Shown here in pieces: positions 11,402-21,640 of a stretch of DNA of 64,000 nucleotides. Origin of the DNA: Ascaphus truei. Lineage: Eukaryota; Chordata; Amphibia; Anura; Ascaphidae. Both the position numbers and the translations under genes were made by a program. The number at the start of each line of letters is the position of its first letter. The first letter of the stretch is position 1. The stretch is from NCBI GenBank assembly GCA_036426205.1, contig WSYH01000838.1, positions 62,001-126,000 of the forward strand, given 5' to 3'. The notes beneath the pieces are model-generated. The model was given only the letters and a program-made list of their open reading frames with translations, was not told where the DNA came from and ran no database searches.

Positions 11402-11573
11402 GGGCGGCCAACTCAAGTCCTCCAGGGCCACCAACGGGTCAAGTTTTCAGGATATCCCTGCTTCAGCACAGGCGGTTCAATCAGTGGTCGAGATTGAGCC
11501 ACCTGTGCTGAAGCAGGGATATCCTGAAAACCTGACCTGTTGATGGCCCTTGAGGACTGGAGTTGCCCAACCC
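11402..11573. mobile_element. hAT-type foldback MITE
   Basis: It is a near-perfect palindrome. CCTCCAGGGCCACCAACGGG, CAGGATATCCCTGCTTCAGC and GTGGTCGAG are mirrored to the right. The flanking 8-mers TAGACTAC and TAAACTAC differ by one base, consistent with a hAT duplication. Confidence 0.8.
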
Positions 11574-11654
11574 TAAACTACAGCTTAAAGCAGAGACTGT
11601 GCTGTTGCGAGTAATTACTAGCCTATATGATGCATTCAAGCTTACTGACTTTTC

Positions 11655-11800
11655 CGTATAGATTGTAAGCTTCTGGGGCCAGGCGTCTCCTTACCTACTG
11701 TAACAACGTAGGGTAATGTTTGATATTTTATTGTTTTCATCCTCCAACCCTATTGTACTGCGCCATGGAATATATTGGCGCCTTATAATTCAAGTGAATG
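11655..11800 (+). mobile_element. LINE 3'-end fragment (GATTGTAAGC family)
   Basis: GATTGTAAGCTTCTGGGGCC opens a text that ends in ACTGCGCCATGGAATATATT. The same order (GATTGTAAACTC ... GCTATATAAATAA) ends the LINE at 40374-40505. Confidence 0.5.
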
Positions 11801-11869
11801 GGTTGAAAGGCGTCTTCCAACATGGAAGGTGTCCTATAGGGTAGCACTGCTTAGTAAATCTGGCCCTAC

Positions 11870-12834
11870 CCTAGTATACACAGTCATTTCTGGGCTTGCT
11901 GGTATGTATTGGGGAAACACCCGGGGTACGGTCAGTTTTAACTCCCAGTGCACAATGGATTTGCCACCATTATTGAAATATAAAACCTGGTACAGACTGC
12001 AATTAATTAGTCATTTATGAGAAATATGTCTGAGTGCTAAAGTGTTGTAACTGTATAGCAAACGATGGAAGAATTTGATGATATGATCTTATTAAAGGTA
12101 GACTGTAGGAAGCCCTTTTTAGTATGTGTCGGACAGAAACAATTCCTTCTGCGGCAACGAGAGTTTCTTAACCTAAAACGCTGGCTGCCACTTTCTCAAT
12201 GCCCCATCGCTTTTGGGTACTAAAAATGGCCGCCATCATAAATAAATAGTCCAGCGCTAAAAGGTAATCAATAAATGAATTAGACAAATGTAACAGAAAT
12301 TGCGTAACATGAAATAATACCAAAGACCTCGAACACTAATTAGACTACATTTAACAAACAAGCCTGAAAACGAAGGGGATTTTATCTCAGGTTTAATTAC
12401 TATTCCATATATATTTAATTGCTTCCTTCCTGCTTGCATGTATGTGCAGAGAATTCTGTCTGTCAGTTCAGCATTAGCTGCTGCCATGCTCTCTGCATAA
12501 AGAAACCCAGCACACGTTTCTGCTGTTATACATTTGACGAGACATTGAAAGCCAGGAGGTTGATGCTTGTGAGATTATTGTGTCACGGTGAATAAACCGC
12601 CCTCGGAAAAAAAACAAAAATCCCCCATGTGTCTTTAAAAATGCAGATGTTAAAATAAATTACGTTTAAGAAAAATAATCATCGTCAGGTTTAAATGACA
12701 AAGGGGACACACCTATTAGTCTCTAATTAGCCAGATAAGGAGCAGCTGTTCTTGTAGACGTTTTGTCTTCACCTCAGTACAAGTTGTCCCTTAAATCTAC
12801 TAAATCTACTAAACTGAAAAACATTTTGACATTA
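11870..12834. other. No feature recognised
   Basis: Unique-looking AT-rich sequence. Words such as TCTCTAATTAGCC at about 12720 hint at regulatory DNA, but not enough to call. Confidence 0.5.
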
Positions 12835-13020
12835 CGTAGTTGCAAAGTTGGTGAGGGTGAAAAAAGACATCTGTTCATCGCGTTCAACTTATGTTACAAT
12901 ATATCGGCTTGATACTCAACCTATATTGCTATTTATATTGAGATCCAAACAGTAAGAAAACAGTAAACCATTAGCCAATTAGGTCTCATAAGGGGAAAAA
13001 TAAATTCTTTCCCGACTCTA
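12835..13020. repeat. Dispersed repeat fragment resembling a common frog repeat
   Basis: GAAAAAAGACATCTGTTCAT, CGTTCAACTTATG and CAATTAGGTCTCATAAGGGG with AAATTCTTTCCCGACTC form a text I recall as frequent in amphibian genomes. The recollection cannot be checked here. Confidence 0.4.
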
Positions 13021-13843
13021 GTGGGAGTGGGTTACTGGCTCTGCACTTCTCTAACCCAGGCTGTGCTGAAAATCTGTGTAATGCTGCAGGCATTTGCTTA
13101 TAATAGGGGCCCCATGTAAAAGTGGACTTGAAGTAAAAGGCAGTGTGCTCATTTGCATGTTATTTCCCAGAATCCCTGGCTGCAGTGGAAGCACTGTATG
13201 CTAAGAGATAATGGGGCAGGGCAGGGTGGCAGACCTGTCTGTGCTCACACGTGGGATTTCGATTTGCTGCTTCCTTACTCTAGTAATATCAGATTTCTCT
13301 CTGGATCAATGTGTGTGAAACTTATTTATAGTATCCTTGTATACCGTTTGTTACGGGTATTTATTGCATCTGTCATCACAGAAACTCCAACATTTGGTAC
13401 CTGGAAATAGGTACACTTTGTGTGCTATGTCAGTGAATAATACCAGGACTGGGTGACGCTTTCTAAGGACGCACAGGAAAATGTGGGCAATTAACTAAAT
13501 GCACAGATCACATTACCAATAAAATATGTGTATTTTTTATTTATTTGTATATACAGACACACAATAGAAGTGATTTTCAATTACCCCTATCAATCTGATC
13601 ATTAGCAATCGGTCATCAATCTCCAAGTGTTAATTAGAGATTGTGAGTTTCAACCACTGGTATTAATAGGTGCAACAGCTACATCTGGTTTTAACAGGTA
13701 AAGGACATCAAAAACAAGTACATAACCTGCTAAATAGGTGCAGTTGGAGGGTAAGCCATCACAGTCTCCATTTTAACTACCCTTACATTACAGCTGTTGT
13801 TGAAATGTAATTTCATCCAATCCCAAGGGATGAGCTGTCACTT

Positions 13844-14150
13844 TTACTGCCCGTGGGATGAATACTGTCGATCCCTTGATAGTTTCCTGTATTGATCGTG
13901 AGTATATTTGTAAATAGTAATCATATCCCCTGGTAGATGCCTCTTATCTAGTACAAACAACCCTGATTTCGATAGCCCTTCCTCAAAAGTCAGTCCTTCC
14001 ACCTCTTTTCTTAATTTGATGGCTCGCCTTTGCTCTTTTACCTGGTCCATGATGTCTTTGTTATGGAGCGGTGTGGAAAACAGTACTCCATGTTCAAGGT
14101 GTTGTCTTACTAAATATGTATAGTGGAAAAAATAAGCATTTGTAGCTACT
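13844..14150 (-). pseudogene. CR1-like LINE ORF2 C-terminal fragment
   Basis: The minus-strand frame reads TYLVRQHLEHGVLFSTPLHN, KDIMDQVKEQRRAIKLRKEV, EGLTFEEGLSKSGLFVLDKR and HLPGDMITIYKYTH. It follows the conserved tail of CR1-clade ORF2 (LVRPHLEY, KDIE, QRRATK, LGLFSLEKRRLRGDLI). Only this segment survives and both ends fade into unrelated sequence. It is a relic, not a working gene. Confidence 0.75.
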
Positions 14151-14279
14151 GCCTGACATTGAGCATTATTGCTAAGCCCTCTTGGGCTTTTCTTTTTGCC
14201 GGAAGCAGCTCTGGCTGGGCACGCAATGCCTGTATAAAGATTCCTGCAGGAACTTTTCATGGGCCTGAGAGACGTAAGT

Positions 14280-14392
14280 ATCGCGGGGAACAGGGGGTCT
14301 CCGGGGCTGCAATTAATGAGGTTCAGCTCTGGAAACCCTCTGCTTCAGACCTAGGGGGAAATATTTGTTTATAAAAGCATAGCTCTTTTAAC
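14280..14392. mobile_element. Partial TTAA-type MITE (one end)
   Basis: It holds the ACAGGGGGTCTCCGGGGCTG / AACCCTCTGCTTCAGACC pair and runs to AGCTCTTTTAA, the family's right end. The left end is missing. Confidence 0.5.
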
Positions 14393-14800
14393 CTGCTGTC
14401 CACAAGCACTCCCGAATCCTCCATCAAGGATTTGACCTCATTCTGTCCCGTTTAGTTATTTAGATTTTTTTTCTACCGCGCTACTCACCAAGAAACTCAG
14501 TACTAGAGCACGTGTAGGGACTGAGGGAGGACACCCATCCCAGACCTGCAAGCGGGACCTACAGAAAACATATAGGGGAACAACGAGGAGGGCGGTAAAC
14601 ACGAACGAGAGCAGGGAAGCTGGTTACTGGGGTATTAGGGTCTGTTTGCCATGTTTTGTTTAAAGAGGAAGGTTTTTAATTCCTTTCTGAATGGCATTAA
14701 TGCTTCCTGAGTTCTTAAAGCAGCAGGGAGCTTATACCGCAGTTAGTAGGCTGCACGATTATTCTTCCGTCGGAAATTCATGCAAATATATAATGTGGGA
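14393..14800. other. No feature recognised
   Basis: No repeat, RNA or coding signal seen. Confidence 0.55.
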
Positions 14801-14807
14801 ATAGTAT

Positions 14808-14834
14808 ATAATAATAATAATAATAATAATAATA
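14808..14834. repeat. (TAA)n microsatellite
   Basis: About nine TAA units at the start of the L2/MIR-like retroposon, the position where this family often carries such a run. Confidence 0.95.
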
Positions 14835-15002
14835 GCATGTTCTTGTATAGCGCTGCTACTTTTACATAGGGATTTATAGAGACATTTTGCAGGCACAGGT
14901 CCCTGCCCCATGGAGCTTACAATCTATGTTTTTGGAGCCTGTGGCACAGGCAGATAAAGTGACTTCCTGAAGGTCACAAGGAGCCGACAGCGGGAATTGA
15001 AC

Positions 15003-15285
15003 CAGGTTCCCCTGCTTCACACTCAGTGCCAGTCAATGTCTGTACTCACTGAGCCGCTCCTTCCTCTGCTTCACACTCAGTGCCAGTCAGTGTCTTTACT
15101 CACTGAGCCGCTCCTTCCTCTGCTTCACACTCAGTGCCAGTCAGTATCTTTACTCACTGAGCCGCTCCTTCCCCTGCTTCACACTCAGTGCCAGTCAGTG
15201 TCCTTACTCACTGAGCCACCCCTTCCCCTGCTTCACACTCAGTGGCAGTCAGTCAGTGTCCTTACTCACTGAGCCACTCCCTCTC
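15003..15285. repeat. 54-bp minisatellite derived from a retroposon 3' end
   Basis: Five units of CTGCTTCACACTCAGTGCCA plus GTCAGTGTC and TTTACTCACTGAGCCGCTCC. A single unit is the normal end of the L2/MIR-like element, so the array arose in place. The 54-bp period keeps a frame open through the array, but that is not a gene. Confidence 0.88.
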
Positions 15286-15289
15286 CCTA

Positions 15290-15865
15290 TATATATTTCC
15301 CTTTACACTTCTATCGAAAATGATATGTAAAAAAAGAAATGGCTAAATTTTTAATTAAACATGTCGGGCTGTTTACAGAACATATTGTTAGCCCACCAAG
15401 CCACGTTTTTCTATTAAATACAGGGATTTTCTGGGCCTATTAATAATGTGTAATTGTAATGGACTTGTAGTATATAATAGGAGCCATATTTATTATACGG
15501 TGTTAGTCCATTAAACACCTTCCAGCGCGGCTTAAATGTCATTAAATAGGCTGTAAGGTTTCTTTCAGACCGCAAGGTGTCTTATGGAACAGCTCCAGTT
15601 AGCAAATATGGGCCTATCTGCCCACAACGGTAGTCCATCAACCATGCTTAATGCGCCCCTATTTTGTAGACATCCTGCAAGGAGATGTGTGATGTTGCCT
15701 TGACAATGGGACGCCTTATGACACCGGGGAGTCACGTGACGTCCCGTTTTCATGGCAACGCTCGCCACGTCCCATTATCATGGCATTGCGACACCATTTG
15801 ACGTCGGGGAGCCATATTGACGGGACCCTGCAGGGGGAGATGCCGCCGCCCAGAGATTTAACAGG
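15290..15865. other. Foldback-family fragment and CpG-containing sequence
   Basis: TTAGTCCATTAAACACCTTC to GCAAGGTGTCTTATGG is a fragment of the AAGACACC foldback family. TCACGTGACGTC and CATTTGACGTCGGGG words follow. Confidence 0.45.
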
Positions 15866-15867
15866 GT

Positions 15868-15925
15868 AGCCCGGAGATACGTGGCCGAAACACGTAGTCT
15901 CCGGGTCAAACCCGGAGTGGTGGCA
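15868..15925. other. Strong hairpin around GGCCGAAACACG
   Basis: CCCGGAGATACGTG and CACGTAGTCTCCGGG pair around a 7-base loop GCCGAAA, followed by a second CCCGG pair. Its function is unknown. Confidence 0.6.
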
Positions 15926-15930
15926 ACCCT

Positions 15931-15971
15931 GCCTGTTGGTGGCCCTTGAGGATTGGAGTTAGCCGCCCCTG
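15931..15971. mobile_element. Half of a hAT-type foldback MITE
   Basis: Only the right arm is present: CTGTTGGTGGCCCTTGAGGA to GCCGCCCCTG. A different hairpin sequence abuts its left side. Confidence 0.6.
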
Positions 15972-16650
15972 CTAAAGTCATTCTCCTTACATTAGTGAAC
16001 TAACATGGCGGTTCTTAAACACCAATTTTGTTTAGATAGCTGTGGGCCACTGACAAGCCCATTTACAAGTAAAGTACATTCAATGCAGAATATACTGAGA
16101 TGTTGGTAAATTAAATGGTATCACATCCTCTAACAAAGCAATGAGTATGTAAGACATTCAGCCTCACATTCACAAAGCAGTCTTCTGGCAGAAGACACCT
16201 CTAGACCCTGGAATCCCACTGACTTCCAGTGCAACATAGAGGGACTTTTATGGAGGTGCTAAGCCATTAGATACCATACTGCACCATAACACCTTATCGC
16301 CCATTCAAGGGCAAAAACTGTGCACAATCTCTAGACATAAGTGTGCAATTTTGGCGAATTGCAGGTAGCCACGGCTTTCTAAAAATGTGCAAAGATATGA
16401 AACTTCACCCAAAACTCAGACAGCAGAAAATCTTACTTAGAAAGCACATTGACCCCATGTTTCGCAAGACTTAAAAAAAAAAATAGTTGGCAAATATTGG
16501 CAAAAATGACCAAAGCTGGAAGTTTTCATGAAGCAAACTGGGATGGATTGACATGTGTCTTCTTATCTTTTAGCAGCACTTAGCAAAGATGTCCCGATTG
16601 TGAACGTCATAGAGAAGCATCTTCAGAAGTTGGCTCATTTGCTGCTGAAG
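15972..16650. other. Unassigned, with a foldback-family fragment
   Basis: CAAAGCAGTCTTCTGGCAGA near 16175 belongs to the AAGACACC family. A short open frame at 16555 runs into the TTAA-type MITE and lacks gene support. Confidence 0.5.
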
Positions 16651-16658
16651 GTCTTTAA

Positions 16659-17148
16659 AGCTGCAGACCAAGCAATATCCTACATACGTGTTTTTTTTTT
16701 AATAAATCAGTTCTGTACTATGAGAAAATACTTGTATATTTTTTTTTAAACAACCCTGAATGACATTTGAATGTATTATAATGTAACAAGCATTTTTTGT
16801 TTCTATAGCAACCATTTACAAAGTCACATCCCCTTCCTCTTCTGAAACAGGCTCTGGCACACCCCTTTTTGAGCCCTGCCCTCTCTCTAGCAGTGCACCA
16901 ATTGTATCTAGTGGCTGCCTGGTCACATGATCTTCCCCACAGAACTTTGCATCTTTGGTCCTCTTCTGCTGCACTGACAGCCATTTAGTGAGACCCCCGA
17001 GCCAAAACTTCGCCGATTGATCACAGGGGAACAGATCGATCAGCAACTTAGCTAATTACTTATCATTGTGAGGATTGTATTGATGCAAATATTAAAGGGG
17101 GGGGGGGGGGAATTAAATTAAAAAAAAACGGCAGTTTGGAATGCTGCT
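16659..17148 (-). mobile_element. TTAA-flanked MITE, copy B, inverted relative to the copy at the window start
   Basis: It begins AGCTGCAGACCAAGCAATAT after TTAA at 16655-16658 and ends GCAGTTTGGAATGCTGCT before TTAA at 17149-17152. The interior matches the copy at 36-535 in reverse over nearly its full length, including a poly-T/A run and a variable poly-G tract. Confidence 0.77.
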
Positions 17149-17152
17149 TTAA

Positions 17153-17940
17153 GATACTATTCTACAAGGTATTTCCGTCTCTTCTTCCAGCAAGTTTTAC
17201 AATAATAGTGTAATTCCCAAGAGATTACTTTGTGTGTAAATTGATTGTATGAAAGACCATATGCAGACAGGATCCCTGAAAAAAATCCCATTAATATGAA
17301 AAAGCTGAAATAACAATAAAATTGTGCTTAACGCTGGAACTAGAACTTAACCGCTCTGATATTGCTAGAGTTTCCACTATTGATAATTTCTTCTACTTGT
17401 TGGCTTGTAAGACACTTCTGAGTAGAAAATTCAATTAAATGTACCAAGTCAACAATGATATTTTTCCTGGCAACGGCTTGTTCTGCCAGTGGAAACTTTC
17501 TTTTTCCCTGGATTTGGTCATTTAAAGTTGTTAAATTCTTCCAGATCTCCAGTTAGATGGGGTTATAAATATTGTGATTGTACTGTGCTGATTGACAGGG
17601 TGGGTAAGGATTAAGTAGGGATTACCATGTGGAATACTCAAAATTCCCTTTCATGGTCAGTAACTGTGTGGAAAGCCAGACTTATAATGTACATTAACAG
17701 CATAATCAAATTAGTGTGGCTGTTTAATGCTTATGTTCTTAATGCTGATTCAAAAAGTGTTTCAGAATACATGGAATTTTACAAACGGGCCCTATATGTA
17801 TGTAAGGCCCTTTTCTCGTTCCCCGTGCTGTTGCCAACAAAAACACATCCTTTTAGTTGACAGGGAAAGAGATTTTGCTCAAGGTAAATATTCACGGGAG
17901 AACTTAATCCAACCTTTGTACCTTTACAGTGAAGGTCAGT
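17153..17940. other. No feature recognised
   Basis: AT-rich sequence. Two open frames of 77 and 122 codons overlap here, and the longer one ends inside the hAT MITE, so neither is credible. Confidence 0.55.
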
Positions 17941-17951
17941 ATGCACTAGTG

Positions 17952-18168
17952 CAGGGCCCGCTCAACTCCAGGCCTCAAGCCCCTCCAACAGGTCAGGTTT
18001 TCAGGATAGCTCTGCTTCAGCACAGGTGGCTCAATCAGTCCCTGCTTCAGCATAGGTGGCTCAATCAGAGGCTCAGTCTTCGACTGAGCCTCTGATTGAG
18101 CCACCTGTGCTGAAGCTGGGATGTCATGAAAACCTGACCTGTTGGGAGGGCGGGGTTTTGCACCCCTG
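17952..18168. mobile_element. hAT-type foldback MITE
   Basis: Arms run from CAGGGCCCGCTCAACTCC to the mirrored TTTTGCACCCCTG. Flanks CACTAGTG and CACTAGAG (7 of 8) give the target duplication. The CTTCAGCACAGGTGGCTCAA word is duplicated in the left arm. Confidence 0.82.
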
Positions 18169-18176
18169 CACTAGAG

Positions 18177-18535
18177 TATGCTTATCCTTTCTCTGCGGCC
18201 GGGGAGTTAAGTGACCCAGGTATTCGCTGGCCGCAGAGACAAAGCCCGCGAGGCAGCTGGTAAACTAATATTACCGCGGCGGTGCATGACTCTCACCTTT
18301 CACGGAAAGTTGTTTTTTTTTCCGGCGCTCTAGGGAAGGTTCACCTGGCTACATCTGTACGTGGTAAACATGGTGAGTTTACACTACCTGGGCTGGTGTC
18401 ACTGTGTGTCCGACAAGGGTTTTCCCAGCACACTGCTGTGTGGTGCTACGTACAAATTTGGTGCTATATAAAGATATACGTTACACACATACATATTTAA
18501 ATGTTGCGTATTTGTTCAATATGTATAGCGAATAA
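18177..18535. other. No feature recognised
   Basis: GGCCGGGGAGTTAAG and GCTGGCCGCAGAGAC form a weak inverted pair near 18195-18240; nothing else is seen. Confidence 0.5.
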
Positions 18536-18537
18536 TA

Positions 18538-18645
18538 ATAATTTGATTGTAAGCTCTCCGGGGCAGGGATTTCCTGTTGTTTGACTTTGCTGCGCTTTGT
18601 GTATTGTTATAATTCCATGTACAGCGTTGTCTTTGTAGAGCACAT
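18538..18645 (+). mobile_element. LINE 3'-end fragment (GATTGTAAGC family)
   Basis: GATTGTAAGCTCTCCGGGGC, TTGACTTTGCTGCGCTTTG and ATTATAATTCC-type words are collinear with 40374-40490. Confidence 0.55.
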
Positions 18646-18714
18646 ATGAGCACATTAGCATGTCATTACCCAGAATCCCTGGCGGCAGTGGAAGCACTGT
18701 GCGCTAAGCCATAA

Positions 18715-19061
18715 GGCCTCGGACATGGTCAAAAAGACCGCGCTGAGCCGAAACATTATCCCTATCAGCGCGGCTTTAGACGGCACATCCGCAGGCGTGC
18801 GGAGGTGTGTGGAATTTCAGCCGACAGAGAAAATTACGTTTTTCCGCTGAGGGAGGCGCAGGGCCGGTCACGTGGCTGCCAAAAGCCAATGGCAGTCCGT
18901 GACGTCGGCGCCGTGACGAGCTAGCCCCGCCTCGCCTCCCACCCAGCACACAAGCGCGCTCGCTGACGCTCATGCAGGGACACGAAAAAAGCTCCTGCTT
19001 GAGCAGGAGAGCATGAGCGTCAGCGCTGCCCAGCGCTCTTCCCTTCACCATGCCCGCGGCC
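18715..19061. mobile_element. Harbinger-like MITE (TAA target duplication) nested in an older repeat
   Basis: The terminal repeats GGCCTCGGACATGGT and the inverse of GGCCGCGGGCATGGTG are flanked by TAA on both sides. The host repeat reads CACTGTGCGCTAAGCCATAA before and TAATGGAGACAGGGTTGCAG after. This rejoins as the GATAATGGGG word seen in other copies of that repeat. A 3-bp TWA duplication fits PIF/Harbinger. Confidence 0.78.
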
Positions 19062-19199
19062 TAATGGAGACAGGGTTGCAGACCTGCGTGGGACATGCGA
19101 ACGCGCCACAGGTGGGACTCGTACAGTATTTACTGCACGGCGGAGGGCTTGGGCACTTTTTCTTTTACCCACCATAACTTGTTTTTAATGTCTGGTTAG

Positions 19200-19895
19200 T
19201 CCCATTCTCTGGAACCCGGATCACATGTGGGATGTGAGTGAGTGCAGGGGTTTAACTCGTCCCCTTTTGAGAGCACACAGAGGCCTTTAATTTTCTTCAA
19301 CTTTAATGGGGGAGTCAAACACAAATATAAAGGGTACTTGCAGATGGTAATGTGGGGTGAGAGAGGGCTTCTCTATGTGAAGGTGCTCTGTTATGGGGGG
19401 ACGGTAAAAAAGGATGGCCTTGCAGGGGTGAAATGGAGGAAGCATGTACTCACTAAGCCAGCTCGTTAGATCTAAAGCACATGTTCCTGTGACTGGCAGG
19501 AAGGGTCGAAGGACCAAAGTAACTGCAATAAAGGCGGGGGAGTAGGATTGAACCAATCTTCTATCTATGAGGAGTGGAAGGTTGTCAGGGCAACCAACTA
19601 GGACTGTGTGAAAGTGCAAATGTAGCAACAATGTTGCAGTTTACACATGCGGCGAGCTGCTGGGACAGGAGAATTACAGGCAGCTGAACTCGGGAGACAG
19701 GAATCGTCAAAACTGCAAAGGGAGACAGAAAATGTGTAATCCTGTTCCAGGACACTCTGGAACTCTGGGAAGTGGTTCCACAGCCTATTAAATAAGGGCC
19801 ACGCATACTGAATGCTTCAGTAAACAAGGTACAAGTAAGAATCTCCACCGATATCACACAACTCGTGTTTAATTGTAACTTAGGCCTTACCTGTA
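19200..19895. other. No feature recognised
   Basis: A minus-strand open frame of 114 codons (19287-19631) has no recognisable domain. Confidence 0.5.
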
Positions 19896-19899
19896 AGGG

Positions 19900-20206
19900 C
19901 AGGGGGCTCAACTCCGATCCTCAAACCCCCCCCCCCCCCCAACAGGTCAGGCTTTCAGGATATCCCTGCTTCAGCACAGGTGGCTCTGTCAGCCCCTGCT
20001 TCAGCACAGGTGGCTCAATCAGTCCCTGCTTCAACACAGGTGGCTCAAGAGGCGGCTCAATCAGTCCCTGCTTCAGCACAGGTGGCTCAATTATCTCTCA
20101 GCCATCTTCAGAACAGGTGGCTCAATCAGAGGCGCAGTCTTTAGATATCCTGAAAACCTGACCCGTTGGGGGGTGGGGGCTTGAGGATGGGAGTTGAGCC
20201 CCCCTG
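19900..20206. mobile_element. hAT-type foldback MITE with internally amplified arm
   Basis: It runs CAGGGGGCTCAACTCC to GAGTTGAGCCCCCCTG. The left arm holds five copies of a CCCTGCTTCAGCACAGGTGG-type 27-30 bp word, so the palindrome is asymmetric. No clear 8-bp duplication was found. Confidence 0.75.
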
Positions 20207-20209
20207 CCT

Positions 20210-20815
20210 TAGACCAGCCAGCCACATCCAAAACTTTTAGCATAACACCCCCCAACCGGGTTCCAGTCCACTGAGACATTATCATCCACGCTTCAGCGGA
20301 CGCTGAAATAACACAAAACTGTTCACGTTCATCACTAAATCTCCACAAAGGTCACTGACAAAACTGTTATTGTATAGACGGGCCGCAAACCATAACATCC
20401 TCATATTTATCTGGCGGCTCCTACGCGCCATTAATCACTGTCAGGACCCGCCCGGAAGCGTCACCGCGGGGGGACATGGCTGGGAGAGGATCACATTAGG
20501 GGGGCATAAGAAAACATGGCAGTCATGCGGTGTGCGGGCTTTGTTTATTAAAGTCAATTTAGCAACATATATTATTATTATCATCGCTGGTTCGTAAAGC
20601 GCCAACGTATTGCGCAGCGCGGTACAAACGCGCTCATATGTGATTTAACTTTTTTTGCGCATCAACATATGAGCGCTAATAAGTGGTAAACTTTAGCAAA
20701 TGTGCATCGTCTGTAATAAGGCGGCAAACGTGTGATGTATCATTTGTGGTTTGAAATAATGTTTGACGCACTCTCGCATGTAGATCACATAAAGGGAGTC
20801 AAAAACCGGGACAAA
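20210..20815. other. No feature recognised
   Basis: CGCCAACGTATTGCGCAGCG with a TTATTATTATC lead near 20565-20620 looks like a short retroposon fragment; otherwise nothing is seen. Confidence 0.45.
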
Positions 20816-20819
20816 TGTT

Positions 20820-21110
20820 TAGCGTGCGCGAACGGCGAGCACTGACTGCGCATGCGCGAATGGTGAGCACTGACTGCGCAAGTGCGAACGGCGAGCACTG
20901 ACAGCGCATGCGCGAATGGTGAGCACTGACTGCGCAAGTGCGAACAGCGAGCACTGACTGCGCATGCGCGAGCACTGACTGCGCATGTGCGAAAGGCGAG
21001 CACTGCCTGTATGCGCGATCGGAGCTTGCTGATCGCACATGCGCACGAGCAGCCGGCAAGTGGCGATCACGCATGTGCGGTTGGCTTGCGCTCTTTGCGC
21101 ATGCGCAGCC
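20820..21110. repeat. 27-bp CpG minisatellite rich in GCGCATGCGC
   Basis: Units alternate TGCGCATGCGCGAATGG, TGAGCACTGAC and TGCGCAAGTGCGAACGG. Several contain the palindrome GCGCATGCGC, the core of the NRF1 site. Looser copies extend to about 21105. Confidence 0.85.
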
Positions 21111-21111
21111 G

Positions 21112-21640
21112 GCGCTCGCCAGGGGGATCCAAAAACCAGGAGAGTACACGAAAACGTCGATACAGAGCCCTAAAGACCGGGGACTGTCGCGGCTAAACCT
21201 ACCTAAAGGATATAGGCTATATTTTTTAATTAAAAGAGAATGATATGTAATTTGTATTTATACTTTAACTAGTATTCGCCAATAATAATTATTAGTGTAA
21301 TATTGTTTATAATAGCCGTACAGTGAAAATAATACATATTATTAACCCATGTAATGAAACATCTCTGCTGCATCAGATTCATTTTTGGGTTGATACCCCG
21401 CAACTTAATTCGGCACAAATTTAGAATTTTAAAAGCCAGGTGAAGTTATAAACTTTCTTTTTGCTAATTTTTAAGTTATTTAAAATATATAATTTGACAC
21501 TCTTCAGAAACAGAAAAGATGTGGAAAATATACGGAAAATAAATATAGAAAAAAATACCTTTGCGTTGACATGGAGGCACTTACAGAATCTTAACAATGT
21601 ACAGTGTGTAGCAGGGCTGGAATGCCTCTAACCAAACCCC
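21112..21640. other. No feature recognised
   Basis: AT-rich sequence between the CpG minisatellite and the telomere-like array. Confidence 0.55.

Larger units (their letters stand above)
14805..15290 (+). mobile_element. L2/MIR-like retroposon with tandemly amplified 3' end
   Basis: After a (TAA)n run come CTTGTATAGCGCTGCTAC, AGATAAAGTGACTTCC, AAGGTCACAAGGAGCCGACA and GGGAATTGAACCAGG. These are L2/MIR-like words in the usual order. The last 54 bp are then repeated five times. Confidence 0.78.

Noticed and set aside
16555..16749. Possible small exon reading SKDVPIVNVIEKHLQKLAHL
   Set aside because: Plausible-looking but short, enters the TTAA-type MITE, and has no splice or start context that I can defend.
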